Positions 19,981 to 28,734 of a stretch of 64,000 bases of DNA are shown piece after piece. The notes below the pieces were generated by a model, which made no database searches, was not told where the DNA came from, and saw only the letters and a list, made by a program, of their open reading frames with translations. The DNA is from Noviherbaspirillum aerium. GTDB lineage: Bacteria; Pseudomonadota; Gammaproteobacteria; Burkholderiales; Burkholderiaceae_D. The DNA is taken from contig NZ_VFAH01000003.1 in the NCBI RefSeq assembly GCF_008929045.1, positions 62,001 to 126,000 of the forward strand, in the 5' to 3' direction. Made by a program: the position numbers and the translations under genes. Every line of letters begins with the position of its first letter. The stretch's first letter is position 1.

Positions 19981-20008
19981 TAATTAAATGATTGGCAAAT
20001 CAAACCAA
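19981..20008 (-). promoter_or_regulatory. Candidate nuo promoter with a 14-bp palindrome in the spacer
   Basis: On the minus strand, TTGGTT (20003-20008) and TAATTA (19981-19986) are 16 bases apart, a weak sigma-70-like pair between the tRNA terminator and nuoA. The spacer is filled by the palindrome TGATTGGCAAATCA (19989-20002), with arms TGATT/AATCA and a 4-base centre. A regulator bound there would block or tune the whole operon. The box match is only moderate. Confidence 0.35.
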
Positions 20009-20018
20009 ATAGCCTCGA

Positions 20019-20051
20019 TAAAAAGCCAGCTCGGGAAATCCCTCGCTGGCT
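20019..20051 (-). terminator. Intrinsic terminator behind tRNA-Leu
   Basis: On the minus strand AGCCAGC (20045-20051) pairs with GCTGGCT (20024-20030), with a further GGGA/TCCC-type pairing in the loop. TTTTTA follows. It separates the tRNA transcript from the nuo operon. Confidence 0.88.
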
Positions 20052-20060
20052 CTAGATTAT

Positions 20061-20145
20061 TGGTGCCGACGGCGAGACTCGAACTCGCACAGCTTTCGCC
20101 ACTACCCCCTCAAGATAGCGTGTCTACCAATTTCACCACGTCGGC
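20061..20145 (-). tRNA. tRNA-Leu (anticodon GAG)
   Basis: An 85-base class II tRNA with a long variable arm. On the minus strand it begins GCCGACGTGGTG and ends in an encoded CCA (20061-20063). The acceptor stem GCCGACG pairs with CGTCGGC. The anticodon stem CTATC/GGTAG holds the loop TTGAGGG, so the anticodon is GAG, which reads CTC and CTT. The T-arm has GTTCGAGTC. It sits between secG and nuoA and has its own terminator. Confidence 0.97.
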
Positions 20146-20216
20146 TAAGACTGCTATTTTACCCTGTTTCGCAGCATTTGTTCAACGCACAATTGCTGAC
20201 GACCAAGCCCAATAAA

Positions 20217-20600
20217 CTATTTCGGAATCTGGTTTGCCTGTCCCGCACCGCCGGCCGGAGCTGCGGGTGCAGCAGGAGCAGAATTGGTTGCGCCTGCAGG
20301 TGCCGGCGCGTTGGCCGCAGGCACGGGCAGATTATCCATCACGCCACCCGTTGCGGGTCCTCGCTTGCTGCCGATGAGAGCCAGCGCGAGCGTTGCCGAG
20401 AAAAAGACGACAGCGGCGACGCCCGTGGACTTGGAAAGGAAGTTCGACGAACCGGTGGCCCCGAACAGGCTTCCGGACGCACCGGAACCAAATGCAGCCC
20501 CCATGTCAGCGCCTTTTCCATGCTGAACAAGTACCAGCCCGATAATGGCCAGTGCGGAGACGACTTGCACTACAACAATCAATGTGAACAATACGTTCAT
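20217..20600 (-). CDS. secG: Protein translocase subunit SecG
   Basis: SecG is the small accessory subunit of the SecYEG channel in the inner membrane. The 127-residue product has two helices (about 3-24 and 57-76) joined by the conserved cytoplasmic loop GLVLVQHGKGADMGAAFGSG, then GATGSSNFLSKSTG. A Pro/Ala-rich tail of about 45 residues follows. The ATG is at 20598-20600. It lies 37 bases behind tpiA, the order usual for proteobacteria. Confidence 0.95.
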   Translation of the reverse strand: MNVLFTLIVVVQVVSALAIIGLVLVQHGKGADMGAAFGSGASGSLFGATGSSNFLSKSTGVAAVVFFSATLALALIGSKRGPATGGVMDNLPVPAANAPAPAGATNSAPAAPAAPAGGAGQANQIPK

Positions 20601-20637
20601 TACATGCTTTCCAATGCTTGATTAAAACCTGTACTGC

Positions 20638-21384
20638 TTAGGCAGACCGGATGATGGCCAGAAAATCCGCTGCCTTGAGCGCCGCGCCGCCGATCAAACC
20701 GCCATCGATGTCCTGCATTGCCAGCAACTCCTTTGCGTTGTCCGGCTTCATGCTGCCGCCATACAGAATCTGGATGGTTTCGGCAGCGGAAGCGCTCTTG
20801 GACGCCACCCGCGCACGCAATACCGCATGAACGTCCTGCGCCATCTGAGGTGTTGCCGTCTTGCCGGTACCGATTGCCCATACCGGCTCGTATGCGATCA
20901 CCATCTTGCTGCAATCGCCCGCATCAATGACGGACAATACTGCATCCAACTGCATGCCGACCACCGATTCCGTCTTGCCTGCCTCGCGCTCTTCAAGAGA
21001 CTCGCCCACGCATACGATCGGAATGAGCCCCGACTTGATTGCTCGTACCGCCTTGGCGGCGACCAGTTCACTGCTCTCGCCGTGATAGGACCGGCGCTCA
21101 GAATGTCCGACAATGACGTAGGCACAGTCGAAATCATTCAGCATGGCAGCAGCGACTTCTCCCGTGTATGCCCCCGACTCGTGAACGGACACATCCTGAC
21201 CGCCCCACTTGATAGACGTACCCGAGAGTAGCGACTTGCATTGCGCCAGATAGGGAGACGGCACACATACCGCAACATCACATGAGGCTTGCGAAAGTTC
21301 GCTCTTGATTCCATCCAGCAAAACGGCATTGGCAGCGAGGCTGCCATTCATTTTCCAGTTTCCGGCTATGAGTTTGCGACGCAT
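20638..21384 (-). CDS. tpiA: Triosephosphate isomerase
   Basis: It interconverts dihydroxyacetone phosphate and glyceraldehyde 3-phosphate in glycolysis and gluconeogenesis. The 248-residue product has the full catalytic set: Lys11 in GNWKMNG, His94 in IVGHSERR, and Glu166 in [14 protein letters not shown], the latter leading into the flexible loop 6. Length is normal. It begins a tpiA-secG-tRNA set and lies 138 bases behind the quinone oxidoreductase. Confidence 0.97.
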   Translation of the reverse strand: MRRKLIAGNWKMNGSLAANAVLLDGIKSELSQASCDVAVCVPSPYLAQCKSLLSGTSIKWGGQDVSVHESGAYTGEVAAAMLNDFDCAYVIVGHSERRSYHGESSELVAAKAVRAIKSGLIPIVCVGESLEEREAGKTESVVGMQLDAVLSVIDAGDCSKMVIAYEPVWAIGTGKTATPQMAQDVHAVLRARVASKSASAAETIQILYGGSMKPDNAKELLAMQDIDGGLIGGAALKAADFLAIIRSA

Positions 21385-21522
21385 AATGGCCTAAAATTTC
21401 GATAACCCTTGATTCTAGCGCGCCGCAACATGGATGGTCAAACCCGAGCAACTTTCTATGACTGCGAACAAGCGGTTGATGTTCCTCAAACTGCGTGGCG
21501 GGCGTAAATAAATCCGACCAGC

Positions 21523-22503
21523 TTATTCGAGACTGAGGACAATCTTTCCGACATGGGTACTGCTCTCCATCAATGTATGGGCCTGGGCAGCCTGTTCAAG
21601 CGGGAAGATGCTGTGAATTACTGGCTTGATCTTGCCAGCCTCGATGAGCGGCCAGACATTACTGACAAGCTTGTTCGCAATGGCGGCCTTGAATTCGATT
21701 GGGCGCGGGCGCAAGGTAGAGCCGGTGATGGTAAGCCGGCGGCGCAGTACCTGTGCCAGATCGATATCCGCTTTCGCGCCGCCAAGCAATGCGATGATGA
21801 CAATGCACCCATCATCTGCAAGACAATTGATTTCACGATTGACATATTCGCCGGCGACCATGTCCAGGACCACGTCAACCCCCTTGCCGCCGGTTTCCGC
21901 CTTGATTACTTCGACAAAATCTTCTGCCCGATAATCGATACCTCTTGCCGCGCCAAGCTGTTCGCATGCAAGCCGCTTTTCCTCGTTGCCGGCAGTTGCG
22001 AAAACCCTGTGTCCCATGGCTGCCGCCAATTGAATTGCCGTAACGCCGATGCCTGACGTTCCCCCCTGCACCAGGAGGGTTTCATTGCCGGATAAGCGCG
22101 CGCGGTCGAACACGTTGCTCCAGACGGTAAAGAAAGTCTCCGGCAGCGAAGCGGCCTCAACGGCGTTCAGGCCCTTGGGTACAGGCAGGCACTGACGTAC
22201 GGGAGCCGCGCAATACTCCGCATAGCCGCCGCCTTGCACCAGCGCGCAAACGAACTGCCCTTTGGCGAAACCCGTACCGTCAAGGTTGCCGTCAACGATT
22301 TCACCTGCCACTTCCAGACCCGGCAGATCCGATGCGCCCGGGGGCACCGGATAATGCCCCAGGCGCTGCAGCACATCAGGACGATTGATGCCTGCCGCAT
22401 GCACCTTGATAAGGACTTCCCCTTCCTTCAAAACAGGCAGAGGGCGCTCGCACAACTGAAGCACTTCAGGTGCGCCGGGACGGGTAATCTCAATCGCTTT
22501 CAT
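21523..22503 (-). CDS. NAD(P)H quinone oxidoreductase, zinc-independent MDR type
   Basis: A 326-residue medium-chain reductase of the quinone oxidoreductase family (PIG3-like). It has the N-terminal GroES-like fold (GEVLIKVHAAGINRPDVLQR) and a Rossmann domain with the motif GTSGIGVTAIQLAAAMGHRV. The zinc-binding cysteines of alcohol dehydrogenases are missing. Expected activity is one- or two-electron reduction of quinones with NADPH. The ATG is at 22501-22503. It may be cotranscribed with tpiA, 138 bases downstream. The physiological substrate is not shown by the sequence. Confidence 0.9.
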   Translation of the reverse strand: MKAIEITRPGAPEVLQLCERPLPVLKEGEVLIKVHAAGINRPDVLQRLGHYPVPPGASDLPGLEVAGEIVDGNLDGTGFAKGQFVCALVQGGGYAEYCAAPVRQCLPVPKGLNAVEAASLPETFFTVWSNVFDRARLSGNETLLVQGGTSGIGVTAIQLAAAMGHRVFATAGNEEKRLACEQLGAARGIDYRAEDFVEVIKAETGGKGVDVVLDMVAGEYVNREINCLADDGCIVIIALLGGAKADIDLAQVLRRRLTITGSTLRPRPIEFKAAIANKLVSNVWPLIEAGKIKPVIHSIFPLEQAAQAHTLMESSTHVGKIVLSLE

Positions 22504-22756
22504 GATGGTCCTGTCAATATGGAAAAGGCATTTTACGCCAAACGCGTCGGCCTACCCGAAGCCTGCGCTCGGACGGCAATGTCTATTGCCCTAGCCCGCC
22601 GCCCTAAACAACTCTATCGATCGCGTTAGGAACACGAGTTGAATTCTGATTATCAATCCGATTTGTAACAAAAATGCATGTCAGGGTTACAAAACAAGTT
22701 GAACTTAACGCCAAGTTCTTATTTCCAAAGTGCAATAACATTTCACGCAGGCAAAC

Positions 22757-25072
22757 ATGCAGGATTCCACTTGCAAAATCACTGAAGCCGCAGGACAGCC
22801 GGCCGACACTCCGCTGGCCATTCTCCAATGCGCTCTGGCGCAGGCAATACAAGTGTCATGCCGCCAGTTTGCCTTTGAGTGGGACATCGGCACTAACCAT
22901 CTAGTGATTACTCCCCAATTGGAGAGCCTGCATGCAATAGATATTGCACAGGTATCTCGACCATGGTGCATGACCATCCTGCCCTCGCTGCTACATCCGG
23001 AAGACCAAGCCGCCTTTTGCAAACATTTGCATGCTGTTCTGCGCAACAACGGAAATCAGGCTGAAACATGCAAAGTTTCGTTCCGCATAGCGATTGACAA
23101 CAAGCCCGAATGGCGCTGGATGGAACTGAACAGCCGTATTCTTGAGAGGAATGAACATGGACACACGGTACGCCTCACAGGCACCCTGGCGCTCCGCGGA
23201 ATGCAATCGCTGACAAACAAAACCAATCCAGGCGGCGCAGGCAACGAGGAAAAAATTCCGACGGCCATTCTCACTGCGGCGCCCGATTGCATCATCTCTA
23301 TCAACCATATGGGGGAGATCCTCACTTTCAACAACGCTGCCGAACAAACCTTCGGCTACCGAAGCAGTGAGGTAATTGGCCGACGGCTCCCGGAGGTTCT
23401 CATTCCAAGGCCGTGGCGCGAAAAGCACGAGCAGGAACTAGAAAAGTGCCGGACCATTGGAAAAAGCGCATTGCTCAATCGCCGCATGGAAGTGACCGCA
23501 ATGCATGCAAACGGAACGGCTCTCAGCGTGGAAATGACTGTCGTTCCCCTGAGTGTCGAAGACAATCCGGTCTTTACCGTGTTTATCCGGGACATATCCG
23601 AGCTCAAGCGCGAGGCGATGCGCTATCAGCAACTGGTGGACTTGTCACCGGAAGCTATTCTGGTATGTCAGAACAACCGCCTGGCCATGCTCAACCGCGC
23701 AGGCGCACGTCTTCTAGCAGGCAGTCAATTGGCTGCAGATCTCCTCGGACGCAGCGTGACGGATTTCATTCATCATGACTTTCATGCCCTTTTTGCCCAA
23801 AGCGCGGTTCCATCAAAGGCCGATACAGACGATATCCCGTTTGTCGAGCAGATATGGATAAAGGCGGACGGCACGCCGTTCAATGCCGAAATTGGCATCA
23901 GACAGTTGAGCTACAACGGCGCACCCGCGCTGCAGGTAGTGGTGAGGGACATTACGCAACGCAAGCATGCAGAGTCCCTTCAAATCGGCCAGAACCGCAT
24001 ACTGAACATGATCGCGACCGGAGCGGAACTTCCGGACATTCTTCATGAACTGGCCTGCTTCGTCGAGCGACACTCCGATCAGGGCCTCTGCTCGATACTG
24101 CAGGCAAATGCCGACCGGACCCTACTTGAGAACTGTGTTGCGCCCAGTCTTCCGCCTGCGTACATCGACGGCCTCGGCAAGATCGTGGTTGGTCCCGCCG
24201 GAGGCTCATGCGGCACCGCCGTATATCGATCTCAACCTGTCATGGTGACCGACATTGCCAGTGATCCACTATGGGAACCGAACAAGTCGCTTGCACTTCG
24301 ACACGGGCTGAAAGCTTGTACCTCCTGGCCCATATTTGGAAAGAATCATACGATTCTCGGCAGCTTTGCCCTTTACTTTCGCCATGAGACTGCACCAGGC
24401 ATTCAGGATCTGCGCCTGTTCAATATCTGCACGCATCTGGCCGGGATTGCGATGGAGAGCCGCGCTTCTGAAGAGAGAATCCGCTACCTCGCTCATTACG
24501 ACGGCTTGACTTCCCTGCCCAACCGCTTCCTCTTCAAGGATTACCTCGACAACGCCTTGCGCAACGCACAACGGTATGGACGGCGATTTGCCGTCCTCTT
24601 TCTCGATCTGGACAGGTTCAAGGAAATCAATGACACGATGGGGCATGAAGCAGGCGATCATGTATTGCGGGAAGTCTCCAAACGCATGCGCGCTTGCCTG
24701 CGCGAGACAGACAAGATTGCCCGCATGGGCGGCGACGAATTCTACGTGCTGATCGAGGATCTGGATGACAGCCGCCATGCCGCCGATATCGCGCAGAAGC
24801 TGCTGAACGCCGCATCGCTTCCCATCACGGCCGAAGGCAAGGAATGCCGAATCAGCGTCAGCATTGGCATTGGCATTTACCCGGACGACGGGAGCAGTGG
24901 TCCCGCACTCATCAAGAATGCGGACAATGCGATGTACCGGGCAAAGGAGCGTGGCAGAAATGCCTTCCAGTTCTTTTCAGTGCCAGCCGCAAATGACCAG
25001 GAAACGTCATTGCTTGACGAGCCCTTATCACGCGTCCACTGGCTGAAGAAAAACATGATGCAGTCAAGCTAG
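22757..25072 (+). CDS. Diguanylate cyclase with PAS, PAS and GAF domains
   Basis: A 771-residue cytoplasmic signalling protein with no transmembrane segment. The first roughly 150 residues look PAS-like but divergent. Two PAS domains follow (about 170-290, AAPDCIISINHMGEILTFNN; and about 295-415). Next come a GAF domain (about 420-590) and a GGDEF domain (about 605-760). The catalytic motif is intact as GGDEF at 658-662, with the RxxD product-inhibition site (RETD) five residues before it, so it should make cyclic-di-GMP and respond to product feedback. There is no EAL domain. The start at 22757 lacks a strong ribosome binding site. It is a lone plus-strand gene between minus-strand housekeeping genes and is followed at once by a large inverted repeat. 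Confidence 0.9.
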   Translation: MQDSTCKITEAAGQPADTPLAILQCALAQAIQVSCRQFAFEWDIGTNHLVITPQLESLHAIDIAQVSRPWCMTILPSLLHPEDQAAFCKHLHAVLRNNGNQAETCKVSFRIAIDNKPEWRWMELNSRILERNEHGHTVRLTGTLALRGMQSLTNKTNPGGAGNEEKIPTAILTAAPDCIISINHMGEILTFNNAAEQTFGYRSSEVIGRRLPEVLIPRPWREKHEQELEKCRTIGKSALLNRRMEVTAMHANGTALSVEMTVVPLSVEDNPVFTVFIRDISELKREAMRYQQLVDLSPEAILVCQNNRLAMLNRAGARLLAGSQLAADLLGRSVTDFIHHDFHALFAQSAVPSKADTDDIPFVEQIWIKADGTPFNAEIGIRQLSYNGAPALQVVVRDITQRKHAESLQIGQNRILNMIATGAELPDILHELACFVERHSDQGLCSILQANADRTLLENCVAPSLPPAYIDGLGKIVVGPAGGSCGTAVYRSQPVMVTDIASDPLWEPNKSLALRHGLKACTSWPIFGKNHTILGSFALYFRHETAPGIQDLRLFNICTHLAGIAMESRASEERIRYLAHYDGLTSLPNRFLFKDYLDNALRNAQRYGRRFAVLFLDLDRFKEINDTMGHEAGDHVLREVSKRMRACLRETDKIARMGGDEFYVLIEDLDDSRHAADIAQKLLNAASLPITAEGKECRISVSIGIGIYPDDGSSGPALIKNADNAMYRAKERGRNAFQFFSVPAANDQETSLLDEPLSRVHWLKKNMMQSS

Positions 25073-25140
25073 AGCGGTTTCACCCTGACCCGCCTGCCGA
25101 TTCCGGACAGATTGCCGCCGGTCAGGGCGAAAACGCTCTA
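25070..25140. repeat. Large imperfect inverted repeat behind the diguanylate cyclase
   Basis: Arms of 21 bases at 25070-25090 and 25120-25140 match at 19 positions. The left arm begins TAGAGCGG with the TAG stop codon of the GGDEF gene, and the right arm ends CGCTCTA. A 29-base loop separates them. There is no T-run, so it is not a normal intrinsic terminator. It looks like a REP-type palindromic element. Confidence 0.7.
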
Positions 25141-25263
25141 GCCAGGCATCGGCGTTGCAGAATTTCCAGAACCGGCTCGCCGCATGCGAAGCAAGAGGCG
25201 ACGTTATCTCTATCGCTGGCACGGCCATGCAAGACAGAACCCTTGCCGCGGCAAGCGACTGCT

Positions 25264-25300
25264 ATAAAAAAACCGCCCGGACTATCGTCACGGGCGGTTT
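25264..25300 (-). terminator. Intrinsic terminator of rpsO-pnp
   Basis: On the minus strand AAACCGCCCG pairs with CGGGCGGTTT, followed by a run of seven T. It lies 46 bases behind the pnp stop codon. Confidence 0.93.
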
Positions 25301-25345
25301 CTGCAATGAGACACAGTGCCATAGTCATGGCACTTTGAATCGTGC

Positions 25346-27484
25346 TTACTGCTGTTGCTGTTGTTGTTGTGCAGCACCTGACTCTTCCGCTGCTGCGGCC
25401 TTCATCGACAGTTTAAGGCGGCCGCGATCATCCGTTTCCAGGACCTTCACGCGAACCTGCTGTCCCTCTTTCAGATAGTCTGCAACTGCATTGACACGCT
25501 CGTTGGCGATCTGGCTGATATGCAACAGGCCGTCCTTGCCCGGCATGACCTGTACGATCGCGCCGAAGTCGAGAAGCTTGAGCACTACACCGTCGTAGCT
25601 CTTGCCGACTTCCACCGAGGCAGTCAGTTCCTCGATGCGACGCTTTGCTTCCTGGCCGGCCGCCGCATCCACGGAGGCAATGGTCACGACACCTTCATCG
25701 CTGATATCGATCTGGGTACCGGTTTCTTCGGTCAGTGCACGAATGACTGCGCCACCCTTGCCGATCACGTCACGGATTTTCTCCGGGTTGATCTTGATGG
25801 TGATCAGGCGCGGAGCGAAGTCCGACAGTTCGGACTTGCCGGTCGGCAGTGCGTCCTGCATCTTGGCCAGAATATGCATGCGGCCTTCTTTCGCCTGCGC
25901 CAGCGCAACCTGCATGATTTCCTTGGTGATGCCCTGGATCTTGATGTCCATCTGCAGCGCGGTGATGCCGTTTGCCGTGCCGGCCACCTTGAAATCCATG
26001 TCGCCCAGATGATCTTCGTCACCAAGGATGTCCGTCAGGACGGCGAACTTGCTGCCTTCCTTGATCAGGCCCATCGCGATGCCGGCGACATGCGCCTTCA
26101 TCGGCACGCCCGCATCCATCAGCGCGAGGCAGCCGCCGCACACCGATGCCATCGAGGATGAGCCGTTGGATTCGGTGATTTCGGAAACCAGACGCACGGA
26201 ATAACTGAACTCTTCGGGAGAAGGCAGCGCTGCCTGCAACGCACGCTTGGCAAGACGGCCGTGGCCGATCTCGCGCCGCTTCGGCGTACCAACGCGCCCG
26301 GTTTCACCGGTAGCAAACGGGGGCATGTTGTAGTGAAGCATGAAGCGGTCCGAGTACTCGCCCATGAGCGCATCAATCTTCTGCTCGTCGCGAGCCGTGC
26401 CCAGCGTTGCGACGACAAGCGCCTGCGTTTCGCCGCGCGTGAACAGTGCCGATCCGTGGGTGCGCGGGAGCACGCTGTTGCGGATGCTGATCGGACGCAC
26501 AGTGCGCGTATCCCGGCCGTCGATGCGCGGCTCGCCTTCGAGAATCTGGGAGCGGACGATGCGCGCTTCCAAGTCGAACAGAATGCTGCCGACTTCCGCG
26601 GAGTCCGGCGCTGCCTGGCCCGCTGCTGCGGCCTGCTCCGCTAGAGCGGCGCCGAGCTGAGCAGATACTTCGTTCAGCTTGGCTGTACGCGCCTGCTTGT
26701 CCTTGATCTGGTACGCCTCGCGCAGCCTGCCTTCGGCCAGTTCGGTGACACGGGCGATCAATGCCTCGTTCTTCGGCGCGGGCGCCCACTGCACTTCAGG
26801 CTTGCCGCCGTCGCGAACGAGTTCGTGAATCGCATCGATCACTGCCTTCATCTGTTCATGGCCGTACACCACGGCGCCGAGCATGACTTCCTCGGACAGC
26901 TGATTGGCTTCGGACTCCACCATCAGCACAGCCTGTTCAGTACCGGCGACGACGAGATCCATCTGCGACTTGGGCATCTGGGAAGAAGTCGGGTTGAGTA
27001 CGTACTGGCCGTCGATATAGCCCACGCGCGCGGCGCCGAGCGGACCACTGAAAGGAATGCCGGCGACGCTGATGGCGGCAGATGCGCCGATCATTGCCGG
27101 GATGTCGGGATCGATTTCAGGATTCACCGAGAGGACATGCACGATGACCTGCACTTCATTCAGGTAGCCTTCCGGGAACAGAGGGCGGATCGGGCGATCG
27201 ATCAGGCGGGAAGTCAGGGTTTCCTTTTCCGACGGACGGCCTTCGCGCTTGAAGAAGCCGCCAGGGATACGGCCTGCGGCGTAGCTCTTTTCGACATAAT
27301 CGACAGTCAGCGGGAAGAAATCCTGGCCGGGCTTCGCATCCTTGCGAGCGACCACGGTGGCCAGCACGACGGTGTCTTCCACCGACACCATCACGGCACC
27401 GGAAGCCTGGCGCGCAATTTCGCCGGTTTCGAGCGTGACCGTATGCTGCCCATACTGGAAGGTCTTGGTAACTTTGTTGAACAC
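25346..27484 (-). CDS. pnp: Polyribonucleotide nucleotidyltransferase (PNPase)
   Basis: PNPase degrades RNA 3' to 5' by phosphorolysis and is part of the RNA degradosome. The 712-residue product has two RNase PH domains, the linker helices, then KH (about 555-615; [18 protein letters not shown]) and S1 (about 620-690; [20 protein letters not shown]) RNA-binding domains. It ends in an unusual short polyglutamine tail of seven Gln coded by mixed CAA and CAG. The start is a GTG (27482-27484) behind AAAGGAAA. The gene follows rpsO and is probably transcribed through a hairpin between them. Confidence 0.97.
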   Translation of the reverse strand: MFNKVTKTFQYGQHTVTLETGEIARQASGAVMVSVEDTVVLATVVARKDAKPGQDFFPLTVDYVEKSYAAGRIPGGFFKREGRPSEKETLTSRLIDRPIRPLFPEGYLNEVQVIVHVLSVNPEIDPDIPAMIGASAAISVAGIPFSGPLGAARVGYIDGQYVLNPTSSQMPKSQMDLVVAGTEQAVLMVESEANQLSEEVMLGAVVYGHEQMKAVIDAIHELVRDGGKPEVQWAPAPKNEALIARVTELAEGRLREAYQIKDKQARTAKLNEVSAQLGAALAEQAAAAGQAAPDSAEVGSILFDLEARIVRSQILEGEPRIDGRDTRTVRPISIRNSVLPRTHGSALFTRGETQALVVATLGTARDEQKIDALMGEYSDRFMLHYNMPPFATGETGRVGTPKRREIGHGRLAKRALQAALPSPEEFSYSVRLVSEITESNGSSSMASVCGGCLALMDAGVPMKAHVAGIAMGLIKEGSKFAVLTDILGDEDHLGDMDFKVAGTANGITALQMDIKIQGITKEIMQVALAQAKEGRMHILAKMQDALPTGKSELSDFAPRLITIKINPEKIRDVIGKGGAVIRALTEETGTQIDISDEGVVTIASVDAAAGQEAKRRIEELTASVEVGKSYDGVVLKLLDFGAIVQVMPGKDGLLHISQIANERVNAVADYLKEGQQVRVKVLETDDRGRLKLSMKAAAAEESGAAQQQQQQQ

Positions 27485-27610
27485 GGTGTTTCCTTTCTAT
27501 TTTTGCCGACAGATTTTCAGGCGCTGTCGTTCACCTCACCACGGATGACCCGTCACGCATGACACGCCATCTTTACTGCATGAAATCACGAAACAGGAAT
27601 CGCCAAATGG

Positions 27611-27647
27611 CAAAATGCCTGCATCAGAGACTGACGCAGGCATTTTT
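27611..27647 (-). terminator. Hairpin between rpsO and pnp (partial terminator)
   Basis: A 12-bp stem on the minus strand (TGCCTGCGTCAG with CTGATGCAGGCA, one G-U pair) has a 3-base loop and TTTT behind it. It lies 30 bases behind the rpsO stop and 127 before the pnp start. This layout fits partial termination or an RNase cleavage site as in other rpsO-pnp operons. Confidence 0.85.
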
Positions 27648-27676
27648 CCAGTCAAACTCGCGAATATCGCAAGAGT

Positions 27677-27946
27677 TTACTTACGCAGACCGAGCTTCTC
27701 GATAAGAGCGCGATAGCGATTTGCATCCTTGGTCTTCAGGTAGGACAGCAGACGCTTACGGCGATTAACCATCATGATGAGGCCACGGCGGGAGTGGTGA
27801 TCCTTGCTGTGGGCCTTGAAGTGGCCGTTCAGTTCGTTGATGCGGGCTGTCAGGAGCGCAACCTGCACTTCCGGAGAACCTGTGTCGTTTGTGCCGCGGG
27901 CGTTGTCCGCGATGATTGCGGCCTTGTTGATGTTTTCTACTGTCAT
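27677..27946 (-). CDS. rpsO: 30S ribosomal protein S15
   Basis: The 89-residue S15 binds the central domain of 16S rRNA early in 30S assembly. Family residues are all in place ([20 protein letters not shown], then [20 protein letters not shown] and the end EKLGLRK). The ATG is at 27944-27946. It has a good promoter about 95 bases upstream and pnp downstream. Confidence 0.98.
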   Translation of the reverse strand: MTVENINKAAIIADNARGTNDTGSPEVQVALLTARINELNGHFKAHSKDHHSRRGLIMMVNRRKRLLSYLKTKDANRYRALIEKLGLRK

Positions 27947-28038
27947 GACTTACCTTTCACATGCGGTGCACAGAGTCGCAACCCCGACGCACCGTGAACA
28001 TTTTTGAAATAAACTTGGTCAAAAAAACCAAGACGCGA

Positions 28039-28067
28039 AGTATAGCGGAATTGGCCCCTTAATTCAA
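28039..28067 (-). promoter_or_regulatory. Sigma-70 type promoter of rpsO-pnp
   Basis: On the minus strand -35 TTGAAT (28062-28067) and -10 TATACT (28039-28044) are separated by exactly 17 bases. The implied leader of about 85 bases carries a small hairpin (CTTGGT/ACCAAG at 28014-28032). The boxes lie just in front of the divergent lipoprotein gene. Confidence 0.7.
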
Positions 28068-28085
28068 ATACTTAGGTAAGTCATC

Positions 28086-28640
28086 ATGTATTTCCTGAAG
28101 AAAATGGCGAACTCGACTGCATGCAGGCATATGCTTGCCATGGGCATTCTGGGCATGCTGGCGGCAATGAGCGGATGTGCCTCCCTCATTCCGCCTGCGG
28201 TCAATGCCGGCGATAGCGCGTCTGATCTGGTGGCGAAACGCGGGCACCCCACCCACCGCTACAGGGACGGAAACGAAGAGATCTATGAATACATGCAGGG
28301 TCCATGGGGGCAGCGGACTTACATGGCCCGGCTTGATGCGACAGGCAGGGTGAAATCGTTTGAACAGGTGCTGACCAGCGAGAAATTTGCATCAATCGAG
28401 GTTGGCAAGGCAACGAAGGACACCGTACTGCGGACCATAGGAGCACCCAGCGACACGTCGTATCTCCCGCTGCGCGATCTTGAAGTCTGGTCCTATCCTT
28501 ACAAGGAGAGCAATGTCTGGAATTCGCTCATGCATGTGCATTTTGACCGGAGCGGCGTTGTACAGCAGATGATGAACGGCCCTGATCCGAGATTTGATCC
28601 GGACAGGCGTCTTCCATTCGCATTCGGCGGCTTGCGCTGA
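28086..28640 (+). CDS. Outer membrane assembly-type lipoprotein (BamE/SmpA-like)
   Basis: A 184-residue predicted lipoprotein. The N-terminus is basic, then hydrophobic (MLAMGILGMLAAM), and ends in the lipobox MSGC, with Cys31 as the lipidated residue. The mature part holds two short SmpA/BamE-like units (SASDLVAKRGHPTHRYRDGN and KATKDTVLRTIGAPSDTSYL), each a helix followed by a beta hairpin with a conserved Gly-x-Pro turn. It probably sits on the periplasmic side of the outer membrane. It is not the short housekeeping BamE itself but a longer two-unit relative. The ATG at 28086 follows AGGTAAG. An ATG at 28104 is possible. Function unknown beyond envelope. Confidence 0.75.
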   Translation: MYFLKKMANSTACRHMLAMGILGMLAAMSGCASLIPPAVNAGDSASDLVAKRGHPTHRYRDGNEEIYEYMQGPWGQRTYMARLDATGRVKSFEQVLTSEKFASIEVGKATKDTVLRTIGAPSDTSYLPLRDLEVWSYPYKESNVWNSLMHVHFDRSGVVQQMMNGPDPRFDPDRRLPFAFGGLR

Positions 28641-28687
28641 CCTTTCCCAAATATTGCCACGATGGCATCACATTCATAACCCGCATG

Positions 28688-28709
28688 AAAAACGCCGGCA
28701 CTGCCGGCG
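28688..28709 (-). terminator. Intrinsic terminator of leuA
   Basis: On the minus strand CGCCGGC-AGT-GCCGGCG is followed by TTTTT. It lies 26 bases behind the leuA stop codon. Confidence 0.93.
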
Positions 28710-28734
28710 ATTCCACGTTGAGGTCCTGATGCCC

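Noticed and set aside
22504-22756. Promoters in the divergent region between the quinone oxidoreductase and the GGDEF gene
   Set aside because: Several TTGNNN boxes exist, but none has a convincing -10 at 16-18 bases on either strand.
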